NCBI RefSeq assembly: GCF_914271545.1
Contig: NZ_CAJZAH010000001.1
Location: 1,054,001-1,118,000 of the forward strand
Origin: Cupriavidus respiraculi
GTDB lineage: Bacteria > Pseudomonadota > Gammaproteobacteria > Burkholderiales > Burkholderiaceae
Length of the DNA: 64,000 bases
Direction: 5' to 3'
Made by a program: the position numbers and the translations under genes. How positions within the stretch are numbered: position 1 is the stretch's first letter; each line of letters starts with the position of its first letter. The notes below the pieces were generated by a model that saw only the letters and a program-made list of their open reading frames with translations, was not told the DNA's origin and ran no database searches. Below are positions 24,340 through 32,965 of this stretch, one piece after another.

Positions 24340-25161
24340 ATGCCCGCCCCCAGATTCGATTCCCCGCACAGGCGCGAACTGCGCCCTGGCACGACGCAAG
24401 CTCTCGCTGACTCCGCGACACCGGCGCACTTGCCCGACGCGCAGCGCCGGTCGATTCTCGGCGCGGCATGCGCCCTGCTGCTGGGCCTGGCCGTGCTGCC
24501 CGGCACGCCGCGCGCGCAGCCGCCGCTCGCGGCGAAACCCATGCGCATCGGCGTCATCGGCGCCGGCCGCCTCGGCGGTGCCGTCGGTTCGCTGTGGGTA
24601 AAGGCCGGGCATGAGGTACGGTTCTCCTCGCGCCACCCCGACCAGCTGAAGCCGCTGGTCGACGGGCTGGGCGGTCGCGCGTCGGCCGGCACCGTGGCGG
24701 AAGCGATCGCCTTCGCCGACGTGCTGCTGCTGGCCGTGCCGTACCGCGCCGTGCCGGACGTCGGCAAGGAACATGCCGCGGCGCTGCGCAACAAGATCGT
24801 GCTGGACGCCACCAACGCATTTCGCGAACGCGACGGCGCGGTCGGCGAAGAGGCCATCGCCAACGGCATTGGCCTGACCACCGCGAAGTACCTGCCGGGC
24901 GCGCGCGTGGTCCGCGCGTTCAACTTCACGGGCGCGGCGGAATTCAGCCGCGACAGCAATCGCCCGCAGGGCCGCATCGCCGTGCCCATCGCAGGCGACG
25001 ATCGCGCGGCACTCGACATCGCCGCCCAACTGGTGCGCGATGCGGGCTTCGAACCGGTGGTAGTGGGCGGACTGGCGACCGCGAACCGGTTCGCACCGGG
25101 CGGCCCATTGTTCAGGCAGATGGAAAGCGCGGAGGAACTGCGCAAGCGGTTGGGGCAGTAG
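24340..25161 (+). CDS. NADPH-F420-reductase-like Rossmann protein with a Tat-like leader
   Basis: This 273-residue protein from the ATG after AGGAG has its catalytic part (from about residue 68) in the NADP-oxidoreductase coenzyme-F420-dependent family: GVIGAGRLGGAVGSLW nucleotide-binding loop, FADVLLLAVPYRAV and LDATNAF. The first 60 residues contain QRRSILGAACALLLGLAVL and end in an A-Q site, which looks like a twin-arginine signal peptide preceded by a long n-region. Export of a nucleotide-binding protein through Tat is plausible, since it folds with cofactor in the cytoplasm. Similar proteins are annotated as hypothetical oxidoreductases. The reaction and partner are unknown. Confidence 0.78.
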   Translation: MPAPRFDSPHRRELRPGTTQALADSATPAHLPDAQRRSILGAACALLLGLAVLPGTPRAQPPLAAKPMRIGVIGAGRLGGAVGSLWVKAGHEVRFSSRHPDQLKPLVDGLGGRASAGTVAEAIAFADVLLLAVPYRAVPDVGKEHAAALRNKIVLDATNAFRERDGAVGEEAIANGIGLTTAKYLPGARVVRAFNFTGAAEFSRDSNRPQGRIAVPIAGDDRAALDIAAQLVRDAGFEPVVVGGLATANRFAPGGPLFRQMESAEELRKRLGQ

Positions 25162-25188
25162 GTCGCCTGCGCCGTGGATTTTCTCCGC

Positions 25189-25206
25189 TCTCCCGCAAGC
25201 GGGAGA
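25189..25206. repeat. Second copy of the CTCTCCCG hairpin element
   Basis: TCTCCCG-CAAG-CGGGAGA forms a 7-bp stem 27 bases after the Rossmann-protein gene. It resembles the 10-bp hairpin at 10633-10656 in sequence and in position after a gene. Confidence 0.55.
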
Positions 25207-25243
25207 CGGCGCGAACCCGGGGCATTCGCGCGCTCCCCTACGC

Positions 25244-26545
25244 TTACTCCTCGCTGGTCCACTCCACGTGGACACCCAGGCTGCGCAGGTTTTCCACGAA
25301 ACGCGGATGCGCGCGGCGGATCGGCGTGGCGTTGCGGATCTCCGAGCGCCCTTCGACGCTGGCCGCCACCATGAACAGGGCGATCGCCACGCGGATGATG
25401 TAGGGGCTCTCGACCACAGCCGGCGTCAGCGGGTTGCCGCCGAACGTGATCAGCCGATGCGGATCGGACAGGAACACATGGGCACCAAACTTCGACAGCT
25501 CGCCGGTCCAGCCCAGCGCGCCGTCGTAGACCTTGTTCCAGAACATCGCATTGCCCTGCGCCCGCACGCCGAGCGCGATGAAGATCGGCAGCAGGTCCAC
25601 CGGAAAATACGGCCACGGCGCGGCCTCCACCTTGGTCAGCACGTTGCTGGTGAAGGGCGTCTGGACTTTGAGCGGGCCGCTGCGCGTGGCGCGCGACCAG
25701 CCGTCCTCGTGCGTGATCTGCACGCCGAACTTGGCGAAGGTGCGGTCGATGAGCGGGAAGTTGGCAGGCACGCTGTTGCGCACGACCACATCGCCGCCGG
25801 TAATCGCGCCCAGCGCCAGGAACGTGGTGATCTCGTGGAAGTCCTCCTCGAAGCGGAACTCGCCGCCGCGCAGCGGATGGCCGCCATGCACGGTCAGCCG
25901 CGACGTCCCGATGCCCTCGATGCGCGCGCCCATCATCGTCATGAAGCGGCAGAACTCCTGCACGTGCGGCTCCGACGCGGCGTTGGTCAGCGTCGATACG
26001 CCCGCTGCGGCCGCCGCGCAGAGCACGAAGTTCTCCGTGGTGGTCACCGATGCATAGTCCAGCCAGTGGTCCGTGGGCGCCAGCACGCCGCTCGCGCGCA
26101 CCAGCAGCGAGCCTTCGGCCCGCTCGACCACGCCGCCGAACGAGCGGAAGATGTCCACGTGCGGATCGATCTCGCGCACGCCAAGCGTGCAGCCCTTCAC
26201 GTTGTCCTCCAGCCGCGCCACCCCGAAGCGCGCCAGCAGCGGCGGCACCAGCATGATCGACGAACGCATTTCCTCGGGCAGCCGATGGTTGGCCGCGTCG
26301 AACGCCGTGTCGCGGTGATGCAGATCCAGCGTGCCGGAAACGTAGTCCATCCGCACCTCGCTGCCGAGCGTGCGGAAGATGTCGAGAATCTTGCGCACGT
26401 CGGTGATATCCGGCACGCCATGCAGGCGCAACGGCTGGTCGGTCAGCAGGGTGGCGCAAAGCACCGGCAGCACGGCGTTCTTGTTGGCCGAGGGAACGAT
26501 GCGGCCGCGCAGAGGCGTGCCGCCGTGGACGATGAGATTGGACAT
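25244..26545 (-). CDS. murA: UDP-N-acetylglucosamine 1-carboxyvinyltransferase (MurA), probably a paralogue
   Basis: This 433-residue enolpyruvyl transferase should move enolpyruvate from PEP to UDP-GlcNAc, the first committed step of peptidoglycan synthesis. The N-terminal lysine-asparagine pair is in PSANKNAVLP. The catalytic cysteine is kept in KGCTLGVREIDPH, the segment equivalent to the fosfomycin-target loop, so intrinsic resistance by Cys loss is not suggested. Sequence details differ from the usual SGAKNAALP and PGGCTIG, and there are no cell-wall or his genes nearby. It is therefore more likely a second, divergent copy than the housekeeping gene. The ATG at 26545 gives the family-typical MSNLIVHGGTPL start. 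Confidence 0.82.
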   Translation of the reverse strand: MSNLIVHGGTPLRGRIVPSANKNAVLPVLCATLLTDQPLRLHGVPDITDVRKILDIFRTLGSEVRMDYVSGTLDLHHRDTAFDAANHRLPEEMRSSIMLVPPLLARFGVARLEDNVKGCTLGVREIDPHVDIFRSFGGVVERAEGSLLVRASGVLAPTDHWLDYASVTTTENFVLCAAAAAGVSTLTNAASEPHVQEFCRFMTMMGARIEGIGTSRLTVHGGHPLRGGEFRFEEDFHEITTFLALGAITGGDVVVRNSVPANFPLIDRTFAKFGVQITHEDGWSRATRSGPLKVQTPFTSNVLTKVEAAPWPYFPVDLLPIFIALGVRAQGNAMFWNKVYDGALGWTGELSKFGAHVFLSDPHRLITFGGNPLTPAVVESPYIIRVAIALFMVAASVEGRSEIRNATPIRRAHPRFVENLRSLGVHVEWTSEE

Positions 26546-26728
26546 GGAGCCGGGTCGGGTATTCGGGGAAGCGGGAAAGGCGCAGGAGCGCGCACAACGG
26601 CGGTAAACGAAGCGGCGTGCAAATCGCACGCCGCAGAATTGACCGCAATTGTACTTGGCTTGGGCCCTCACCGTCGTCCGGCGGGGACGGCACTGCCCCC
26701 GGGCGCGGGCAGTATGTCCGTAGTGGCT

Positions 26729-28228
26729 TCAGCTTCCCCGGCCTTCGCCGAACACCGGGCCCAGGGGCCGCAGCCGTATTCCACGCGCCAGCCGGCTCCA
26801 GGGCAGGTCCGCGGGATCGGCCAGCATCGGACCGGGCGCCTTGGCCACCAGCACCGCCTCGGCGATGGGCTGGAAGTCGGCGCGGAAATGCACCGAACTT
26901 TTGTTGACCAGTATCCGCATGCGCTCCGGCTCGATGCCGACCGCACGATACAGGTTGCGATCCAGCATCTGTACCTTGGCCGAGCTGACGGCGATCTGCA
27001 CGCCGTGCAGCGAGAGCCGGGCCGAGGGACCAAGATCGGCCTGCATGCCGGTCATCATCGGGCCATCGAAGCGGCAGCGCCCGTCCGACAGTTGCTCGAC
27101 CCGGTAGGTGGCGTGCAGCGGCGCGTCGCCCTCGACGCCGGAATGGCCGCCCAGCCCGATGGTGATCTCGCGGCCCACGCCCGCCGCATGCGCGGCGCGC
27201 GCGGCCTCCGGGTCGAACATCAATCCGAGCGCCGCGCCTTCGGCGCCGCACCGGATCAGCGCCCGCAGCATGCCGGTGGTATCGGAATTGCCACCGGCGC
27301 CGGGATTGTCCTGCGTGTCGGCGATGACCACGGGGCGCGCGGCATCGCCGGCAATACGTTGGGCCTCGCGCACTGCGTCGTCGGGCGACAGGAAGGGCAC
27401 GGCCCATTCGGACTCGCGGCCCGCCACGTCGGCGTACAGGCGGTCCACGGTCTCGCGCGCGGCCTCGGCGGTGGTGCCGTAGGCCCACACGACGCCGCCG
27501 CATTCCTCGAAGTCGGCCGCAGGGAAGCCGGGCGTGAACGATACCGATGCGACCGGCCCCGTCTCCAGGGCTGCCAGGCTCGCATAGATGCCCCGCGCCG
27601 GTTCGAGGAACGTGCATTGCCCGTTGATGGGAATCAGGAACGGCAGCCGGCGGCTGGACTTCGCCAGCCTGCCGTGCTGCATCAACCTGCGCAGCAAGGC
27701 CGCGGCGCGCTCGCCGGTCTCCGCCATATCGACATGCGGGTAGGTGCGATATGCCACCAGGCCGTCGGCCGCATCGAGCATGCGCTGCGTGACGTTCGCA
27801 TGCAGATCGAGGCTGGCGACGATGGGCACACGCGAGCCGACCGCCGCGCGCAGGCGCGCCAGCAATTCTCCCTCTCCATCGTCATGGCTGACGGTGACCA
27901 TCGCACCATGCAGGTCCAGGTAAATGGCATCCACCGTCTGCGCGCGCGCCGCGGCCTCGATCTCGCCGGCGATCCGCTCGAAGGCGTCGTCGTCGACGTG
28001 CGCCGACGGCGTCGCGCCCGCCCAGATCACCGGAAGCAGCGTGGCTCCCTGCCCTTCCATGGCTCGCACGAAGCCGCCGATGGCGATATTGACGTCCCGC
28101 AGAGCGAGCACATCGGCGCCCCGCGCCATGGCCGGGAACATCTCCCCGCGGACGAAGTGGTCATAGGTGGCCCGCGAAGGTGCAAAGGTATTGGTTTCGT
28201 GCTGGAAACCGGCGATCAGGATACGCAT
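26729..28228 (-). CDS. M81-family metallopeptidase (MlrC-like)
   Basis: This 499-residue protein resembles MlrC/microcystinase C, a family with an N-terminal DUF1485-type and a C-terminal MlrC domain. The start MRILIAGFQHETNTF is diagnostic. Likely metal ligands lie in YLDLHGAMV, SLDLHANVT and ADTQDNPGAGGNSDTT. MlrC cleaves linearised microcystin products, but most family members have unknown amide substrates. It lies 60 bases downstream of an ACS-type permease gene on the same strand, suggesting the permease imports its substrate. The divergent LysR gene probably controls both. Confidence 0.85.
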   Translation of the reverse strand: MRILIAGFQHETNTFAPSRATYDHFVRGEMFPAMARGADVLALRDVNIAIGGFVRAMEGQGATLLPVIWAGATPSAHVDDDAFERIAGEIEAAARAQTVDAIYLDLHGAMVTVSHDDGEGELLARLRAAVGSRVPIVASLDLHANVTQRMLDAADGLVAYRTYPHVDMAETGERAAALLRRLMQHGRLAKSSRRLPFLIPINGQCTFLEPARGIYASLAALETGPVASVSFTPGFPAADFEECGGVVWAYGTTAEAARETVDRLYADVAGRESEWAVPFLSPDDAVREAQRIAGDAARPVVIADTQDNPGAGGNSDTTGMLRALIRCGAEGAALGLMFDPEAARAAHAAGVGREITIGLGGHSGVEGDAPLHATYRVEQLSDGRCRFDGPMMTGMQADLGPSARLSLHGVQIAVSSAKVQMLDRNLYRAVGIEPERMRILVNKSSVHFRADFQPIAEAVLVAKAPGPMLADPADLPWSRLARGIRLRPLGPVFGEGRGS

Positions 28229-28288
28229 GGGACGGTGGCAGCTGAGGGGCGCGGCGGACGTGCCGCGCCGAAGTGGGGAAGAAGTGCG

Positions 28289-29620
28289 TCAGGCACGCGG
28301 CAGCCGGTTCAGCACGATGGCCAGACCGCCCACGACCAGCAGCGCCACCATTGCATAGAGGCCGCCGTTCAGCGAGCCGGTCAGGCCCTTGACCGCACCG
28401 ATCAGGGTGGGGCTCAGGAAGCCGCCCAGCAGCCCGATGCTGTTGATGAGCGCAATGCCGCCCGCGGCTGCGGGGCCGCGCAGATAGCTCGAAGGAATCG
28501 CCCAGAACACCGTGTACGAGGCCCACATGCAGGCCGTCGCAATCGTGATGCTCGTCAGCGCGAGCGCGAGGTGGGACGCGGTCATCGTCGCCACCGCCAG
28601 CGCGGCCGCGCCGGCGAAGGCGAGCAGCGCGCAATGCCAACGGCGCTCCTGCCAGCGGTCGGAACTGCGCGCGAACACCACCATGAACATGGCCGCGGCG
28701 ACATAGGGCAAGGCGGAATACAGGCCGATCTCCATCGTGTCGGCCACGCCGGCCGCCTTCAGTATCGTCGGCAGCCAGAAGCTGACCGCGTAGATGCCGC
28801 TGATCAGGCAAAAGTAGCCCAGCGCCAGCAGGTACACCCGCACGTCGCGCAGGACCATGCGGAAGTCGTGATGGCCCCCGGCCTGATGCTGGCCGATATC
28901 GGCGGCCAGCAGCGCCCGCTCGCGGTCGTCCAGCCACTTCGCGTCCTGGGGCCGGTCGTCGAGATAGCGGAAAGCAACGATGCCGATCAGCACGCATGGC
29001 AGCCCTTCGATCAGGAACATCCATTGCCAGCCTGCGAGGCCGTGGGCCCCGGCGAACGCCGTCATGATCCAGGTCGACACCGGCCCGCCGAGCATGCCGC
29101 CGATGGGCCCGGCGAGCATCACCACCGCCATCACGCGGGCCATGCGCGCGCCGGAGTACCAGTACGTCAGATAGAAAATCATGCCCGGTGCAAAGCCCGC
29201 CTCGAATACGCCGAGCAGGAAGCGCAGCACGTAGAAGCTGGTGGCATCGGTCACGAACAGCATGCACGCCGAGGTCGCGCCCCACAGCACCATGATGCGG
29301 CTGATGGTCTTGCGCGCGCCGATGCGGGCCAGCAGCAGATTGCTGGGCACCTCGAACATGACGTAGCCCAGGAAAAAGATGCCGGCGCCCAGACCGTAGA
29401 CGGCGTCGCTGATGCCGATGTCCTGCTGCATCTGCAGCTTGGCAAAGCCGATGTTGACCCGGTCCAGATAGGCGAAGACGTAGCACAGCAGCAGGAAGGG
29501 AAGCAGGCGCAGGCTGACCTTGCGATAGGTCGCTGCCAGGTCGGCCTGCGTGGCGGCGGGAATATCGGCCAGGCGGTCGGCCGGGGGCGCGGCTTCGGTC
29601 CACGAAGAAGTCTGGGTCAT
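28289..29620 (-). CDS. MFS transporter, anion:cation symporter (phthalate-permease-like)
   Basis: This 443-residue permease has about twelve membrane helices. The ACS-family signature YLDRVNIGFAK lies in the first helix and GARKTISRIMVLWG in the loop after helix 2. Members import organic anions such as phthalate, tartrate or hexuronates by proton symport. The ATG at 29620 has GGAGAC before it; a GTG seven codons upstream is less likely. It forms a probable operon with the MlrC-like peptidase and is divergent from a LysR gene 244 bases away. Confidence 0.86.
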   Translation of the reverse strand: MTQTSSWTEAAPPADRLADIPAATQADLAATYRKVSLRLLPFLLLCYVFAYLDRVNIGFAKLQMQQDIGISDAVYGLGAGIFFLGYVMFEVPSNLLLARIGARKTISRIMVLWGATSACMLFVTDATSFYVLRFLLGVFEAGFAPGMIFYLTYWYSGARMARVMAVVMLAGPIGGMLGGPVSTWIMTAFAGAHGLAGWQWMFLIEGLPCVLIGIVAFRYLDDRPQDAKWLDDRERALLAADIGQHQAGGHHDFRMVLRDVRVYLLALGYFCLISGIYAVSFWLPTILKAAGVADTMEIGLYSALPYVAAAMFMVVFARSSDRWQERRWHCALLAFAGAAALAVATMTASHLALALTSITIATACMWASYTVFWAIPSSYLRGPAAAGGIALINSIGLLGGFLSPTLIGAVKGLTGSLNGGLYAMVALLVVGGLAIVLNRLPRA

Positions 29621-29864
29621 CGTTGTCTCCACGCTTGACACGAGCAGGTTGGGGAACGCGGGGTGGCGCGAGGCGATCGCAGACGATGGCAGTCGCCTGC
29701 GATGCGGCGCCAGTCAGCCGCACCGGCACCGCGGTCGATTCTGCGGGTGCACGGCATTGCGGAACAAGAGCCATGGCAGTACGATTCCGTTGCCTTTTGG
29801 TCAACGCTGTCGCGCGGCCCCCTCTCCTTTGCCCACCACCTCGCCCGATTCCCGACGCCCCCCA

Positions 29865-30833
29865 ATGCCAGTCGATCCGCACCGCACACCCGCCTTTCCC
29901 TCAGGTCTGAGCGAGCGGCGGCTCCAGTATTTCGTCGCGGCCGTCAACGCCGGCTCCATCCGCGCGGCGGCGGACCGGCTCGACGTCGAACCGTCCGTGA
30001 TCAGCCGCCAGATTCGCCAGTTCGAACTCGAATTGGGCATCACCTTGCTGGAGCGGCGCGGCCGCGGCGTGACGGCCACGGAGGGCGCGCATCTGGTGCT
30101 GGACTATTACAGGGAACGGCTGGCGGGCGAAGAGACGCTCCTCGCCAGGCTGGAGGAACTGAACGGCCTTCAGCGCGGGCAGATACGCATGGTCGCGGGG
30201 GAAGGATTCATCGACGAGCTGATCAACGCCGTGCTGCACGAGTTCGGCCAGAACCATCCTGGCATCGAGGTGACGCTGGAGCTGATGAACGTTAACGAAG
30301 TCGTGCGCCACGTCGCCGAAGACCACGCCCATGTCGGGTTGGCCTACGCACCGCCCACGCACCCGGCCATCCGCGTGCTCGCCAGCCGCTCGCAGCCCGT
30401 CTGCGTCATCGTGCGCCCCGACCATCCGCTGACGCGGCGCCGAGGCGCACTGAACGTGCGCGATATCCTCGCGCATCGCGTCGGGCTGATGACGCCCGGG
30501 CACGGACTGCGGCACCTTATCCAGATGGTCGAATTCGCCGAACGCGTCCGCTTCGCGCCGGGCCTGACCACCAATTCCATCGCCGCGCTGAAGCACTATG
30601 CAGCCGCCGGCCTGGGCCTGACCTTCATGCCGGCACTCGCCGTCTCCCGCGAGATCGCCGCCGGCCAGCTGGTCGCGCTTCAAACAGACAACACCATCCT
30701 GCAAGGCGCCGACGCGCAACTGATCGTGCGGTCGAACCGCCCCCATTCGGCCGCTGTCAGCCGCCTGCTCGACCATCTGCGGGCGATGAGCGTGTTGAGT
30801 GGGGATGGCGCACGCAGAACGCGGCGCAAGTAG
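29865..30833 (+). CDS. LysR-type regulator divergent from the MFS/MlrC operon
   Basis: This 322-residue LysR protein has its DNA-binding region in LQYFVAAVNAGSIRAAADRLDVEPSVISRQI, about residues 18-50. The ligand-binding domain begins near residue 105 (GQIRMVAGEGF). The frame is open for another 105 codons upstream, but that part is proline- and arginine-rich with no domain. I therefore start at the ATG of MPVDPHRTP. As in most LysR systems, the likely targets are the divergent MFS and MlrC genes, with the inducer related to their substrate. Confidence 0.82.
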   Translation: MPVDPHRTPAFPSGLSERRLQYFVAAVNAGSIRAAADRLDVEPSVISRQIRQFELELGITLLERRGRGVTATEGAHLVLDYYRERLAGEETLLARLEELNGLQRGQIRMVAGEGFIDELINAVLHEFGQNHPGIEVTLELMNVNEVVRHVAEDHAHVGLAYAPPTHPAIRVLASRSQPVCVIVRPDHPLTRRRGALNVRDILAHRVGLMTPGHGLRHLIQMVEFAERVRFAPGLTTNSIAALKHYAAAGLGLTFMPALAVSREIAAGQLVALQTDNTILQGADAQLIVRSNRPHSAAVSRLLDHLRAMSVLSGDGARRTRRK

Positions 30834-30846
30834 CAAGGCGTGCCCG

Positions 30847-31809
30847 CTACGCGTGGATTCGGGCGGGGCTCTGCATAGGTCCCGCCTGGAGCCGCAAGGC
30901 ATCGACGAACGCATGCAGCACTTCGTCGTCGCCCCCCTTGCGCCAAACCGCCCCCACCGGCCCGAACGATTCCTTCTCGGCCACTGGCACCACATGCAGC
31001 AGGCCGAGCGACTGCATGTGCAGCGCCATGGCCTCGGAGCACACGCCAACGTAGTCGGTGTCCCGGAGCACCGCCTCCAGCGTCACCACCGAGCCTGTCT
31101 CCACCCGCGGCCGCAGTCCCGCGCCACCGTGTTCCAGCAGCACCGTATCGAGCCGCGTGCGCATCAGGGTCTCGCGCTGCGGCATCACCCAGGGGAACGG
31201 GAACAGTTCGGCCCATTGCACAGAGCGCGCATGGGCCAGTGCGTGATGCGTGCCGACCACCACCGCCATTCCGTCCTCGAACAGGACCTCGTGCGCCAGG
31301 TGCGCCCCGAACGCGCGGGTGTCGATGGAGCCCACGATCAGGTCGAACTCGCGTTTCTCCAGCCGGTCCAGCAGGGTGTTGAACGCGCCCTCGGTCACCT
31401 GGATCGACACGTTGGCGTTCGCCGCCTGAAAGGCCACGATGGCGCGCGGAATCAGATGGGCAACGCCCGCGACCACGCTGCCGACATGCAGGCGCGCCAC
31501 CGCGCCGCGCGCGATGGAGCCCAGTTCGTCGTGCGCCCGCGAGATCTCGCCGAGCACGCGTACCGCCAGCCGCCGGACCGCCTCGCCGGCGGGCGTCAGC
31601 TGCACGCGCCGCCCGCGCACGGCAAGCCTTACGCCCGCCAGTTCTTCCATCTCGCTGAGCCAGTGCGACACGGCGGACTGCGTCATGTGCAGCCGCTTGG
31701 CGGCGGCCGAGAGCGTGCCGGCATCGATGAGGATCAGAAAGGACTCGAGGTGGCGCACGCGCAGCCGCCGCGCCCACGCAATGCTGTCGAAGGATGGTTC
31801 CATGAGCAA
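30847..31809 (-). CDS. LysR-type regulator divergent from the Bug/GGT operon
   Basis: This 320-residue LysR regulator has its helix-turn-helix in LESFLILIDAGTLSAAAKRLHMTQSAVSHWL, about residues 21-50. An ATG two codons into the frame (31803) is an equally good start. It is transcribed away from the Bug-type binding protein gene. The 115-base spacer begins with ATGC-TAATACAT-GCAT (31810-31825), an interrupted dyad directly before the start codon that fits an autoregulatory LysR site. It converges on the neighbouring LysR gene with 13 bases between stops. Confidence 0.84.
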   Translation of the reverse strand: MLMEPSFDSIAWARRLRVRHLESFLILIDAGTLSAAAKRLHMTQSAVSHWLSEMEELAGVRLAVRGRRVQLTPAGEAVRRLAVRVLGEISRAHDELGSIARGAVARLHVGSVVAGVAHLIPRAIVAFQAANANVSIQVTEGAFNTLLDRLEKREFDLIVGSIDTRAFGAHLAHEVLFEDGMAVVVGTHHALAHARSVQWAELFPFPWVMPQRETLMRTRLDTVLLEHGGAGLRPRVETGSVVTLEAVLRDTDYVGVCSEAMALHMQSLGLLHVVPVAEKESFGPVGAVWRKGGDDEVLHAFVDALRLQAGPMQSPARIHA

Positions 31810-31924
31810 ATGCTAATACATGCATCGGAACAATTCACTAGGTGGACGGGGCAGGCAGTGCCAATAATGCCGGGCGGCAACGCAATACGCTGTGTTTCGA
31901 CGGACATACTGACTGCCATCAACT

Positions 31925-32905
31925 ATGAGAAAACCTGCCAACCACAAGATCGCCGTTTCCCTCGCCATTGCGTTCGGCGTAGCCGCACCGAGCTGGGCCT
32001 GCGAGCCGGGCTCGGGCCGTCCGATCCGCCTCGTCGTGTCCCAGCAGGCGGGCGGCAGCACCGACACGCTGGCCCGCATGTGGGCGGAGCGCGTCGCCAG
32101 GGAAATCGGCACCACCGTGCTGGTGGAGAACCGCGCCGGCGCCGGCGGCATCATCGCCGCCAAGTACGTGCTGAGCCAGCCTGCCGATGGCTGCACGCTG
32201 TTCCTGGCGGGCGTCTCGCAGATGGTGCTCAACAAATTCACCTACAAGCCGCTGCCGTACAAGCCGGAGAGCGACTTCGTGCCGGTCTCGATGCTCGCCA
32301 CCGTGCCTTTCGTGCTGGTCGCCAATCCCCAGACCGGCTTCCGCACGCTGAAGGAGCTGACGGAGGCCGCCAAGGCCAAGCCCGACACGATCAACTACTC
32401 GTCGTCGGGTAACGGCAATTCCACGCATCTCGTGGTCGAGCTGCTGCAGAAGCAGCTGGGCATCCGCCTGGCGCACGTGCCCTACCGGGGCGAGCCCGAC
32501 GGGCTGGTGTCCACGGTGTCCGGCGACACGCAGGTCATGGCCCCGGTGCTCAGCACCGCGCTGCCGCAGATCAAGGCGAGGAAGGTCGTGCCGCTGGTGC
32601 TCTTCGCCTCCAGCCGCGCGCCCGAAATGCCCGACGTGCCGACGGCCGCGGAAGCGGGCCTGAAGGGATTCGAGGACATCGGCTGGAGCGGCATCGCGGC
32701 CAGGGCCGGCACCCCGCCCGCCGCCATCAAGACGCTGCATGCCGCCAGCCAGAAATTTCTCGCCGACGAGGCGGTCGTCGCCAAGCTCAAGGCGATGCAG
32801 GTCATGCCGATGCCGGGCCCGTCCGGCAAGCTGATGGAGCTGACCGTGCGCGATACCGCGAAATGGCAGAGCGCGGTCGGCGACCTGGACCTGAGCGCGA
32901 AGTAA
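31925..32905 (+). CDS. Bug-type periplasmic solute-binding protein
   Basis: This 326-residue TctC-family receptor has a signal peptide (about residues 8-25, cleavage near SWA-C). The family motifs are IRLVVSQQAGGSTDTLARM, LVENRAGAGGIIAAKYV, HVPYRGEPDGLVSTVSG and MPDVPTAAEAGLKGFE. It has cysteines at the mature N-terminus (ACEPG) and in ADGCTL that could form a disulfide. It is followed after 60 bases by the gamma-glutamyltransferase gene and is divergent from a LysR gene, so it probably captures the compound that this operon uses. No membrane transporter genes accompany it. Confidence 0.87.
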   Translation: MRKPANHKIAVSLAIAFGVAAPSWACEPGSGRPIRLVVSQQAGGSTDTLARMWAERVAREIGTTVLVENRAGAGGIIAAKYVLSQPADGCTLFLAGVSQMVLNKFTYKPLPYKPESDFVPVSMLATVPFVLVANPQTGFRTLKELTEAAKAKPDTINYSSSGNGNSTHLVVELLQKQLGIRLAHVPYRGEPDGLVSTVSGDTQVMAPVLSTALPQIKARKVVPLVLFASSRAPEMPDVPTAAEAGLKGFEDIGWSGIAARAGTPPAAIKTLHAASQKFLADEAVVAKLKAMQVMPMPGPSGKLMELTVRDTAKWQSAVGDLDLSAK

Positions 32906-32965
32906 GTCGGCGTTGGGCCGCGCCGCATCGCAGGCGACACGGCATCGCAATCCCAGAGGAATGTC

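Noticed and set aside
24321-27617. A 1098-codon minus-strand frame across the Rossmann gene, murA and mlrC
   Set aside because: It lies out of frame with two recognised minus-strand genes and antisense to a third. The product is arginine/proline-rich noise.
25268-29638. A 1456-codon open frame on the plus strand opposite murA, mlrC and the MFS gene
   Set aside because: Its translation is low-complexity (H, R, Q, A, G rich) without domains, and the opposite strand encodes three clear families. High third-position GC keeps antisense frames open here.
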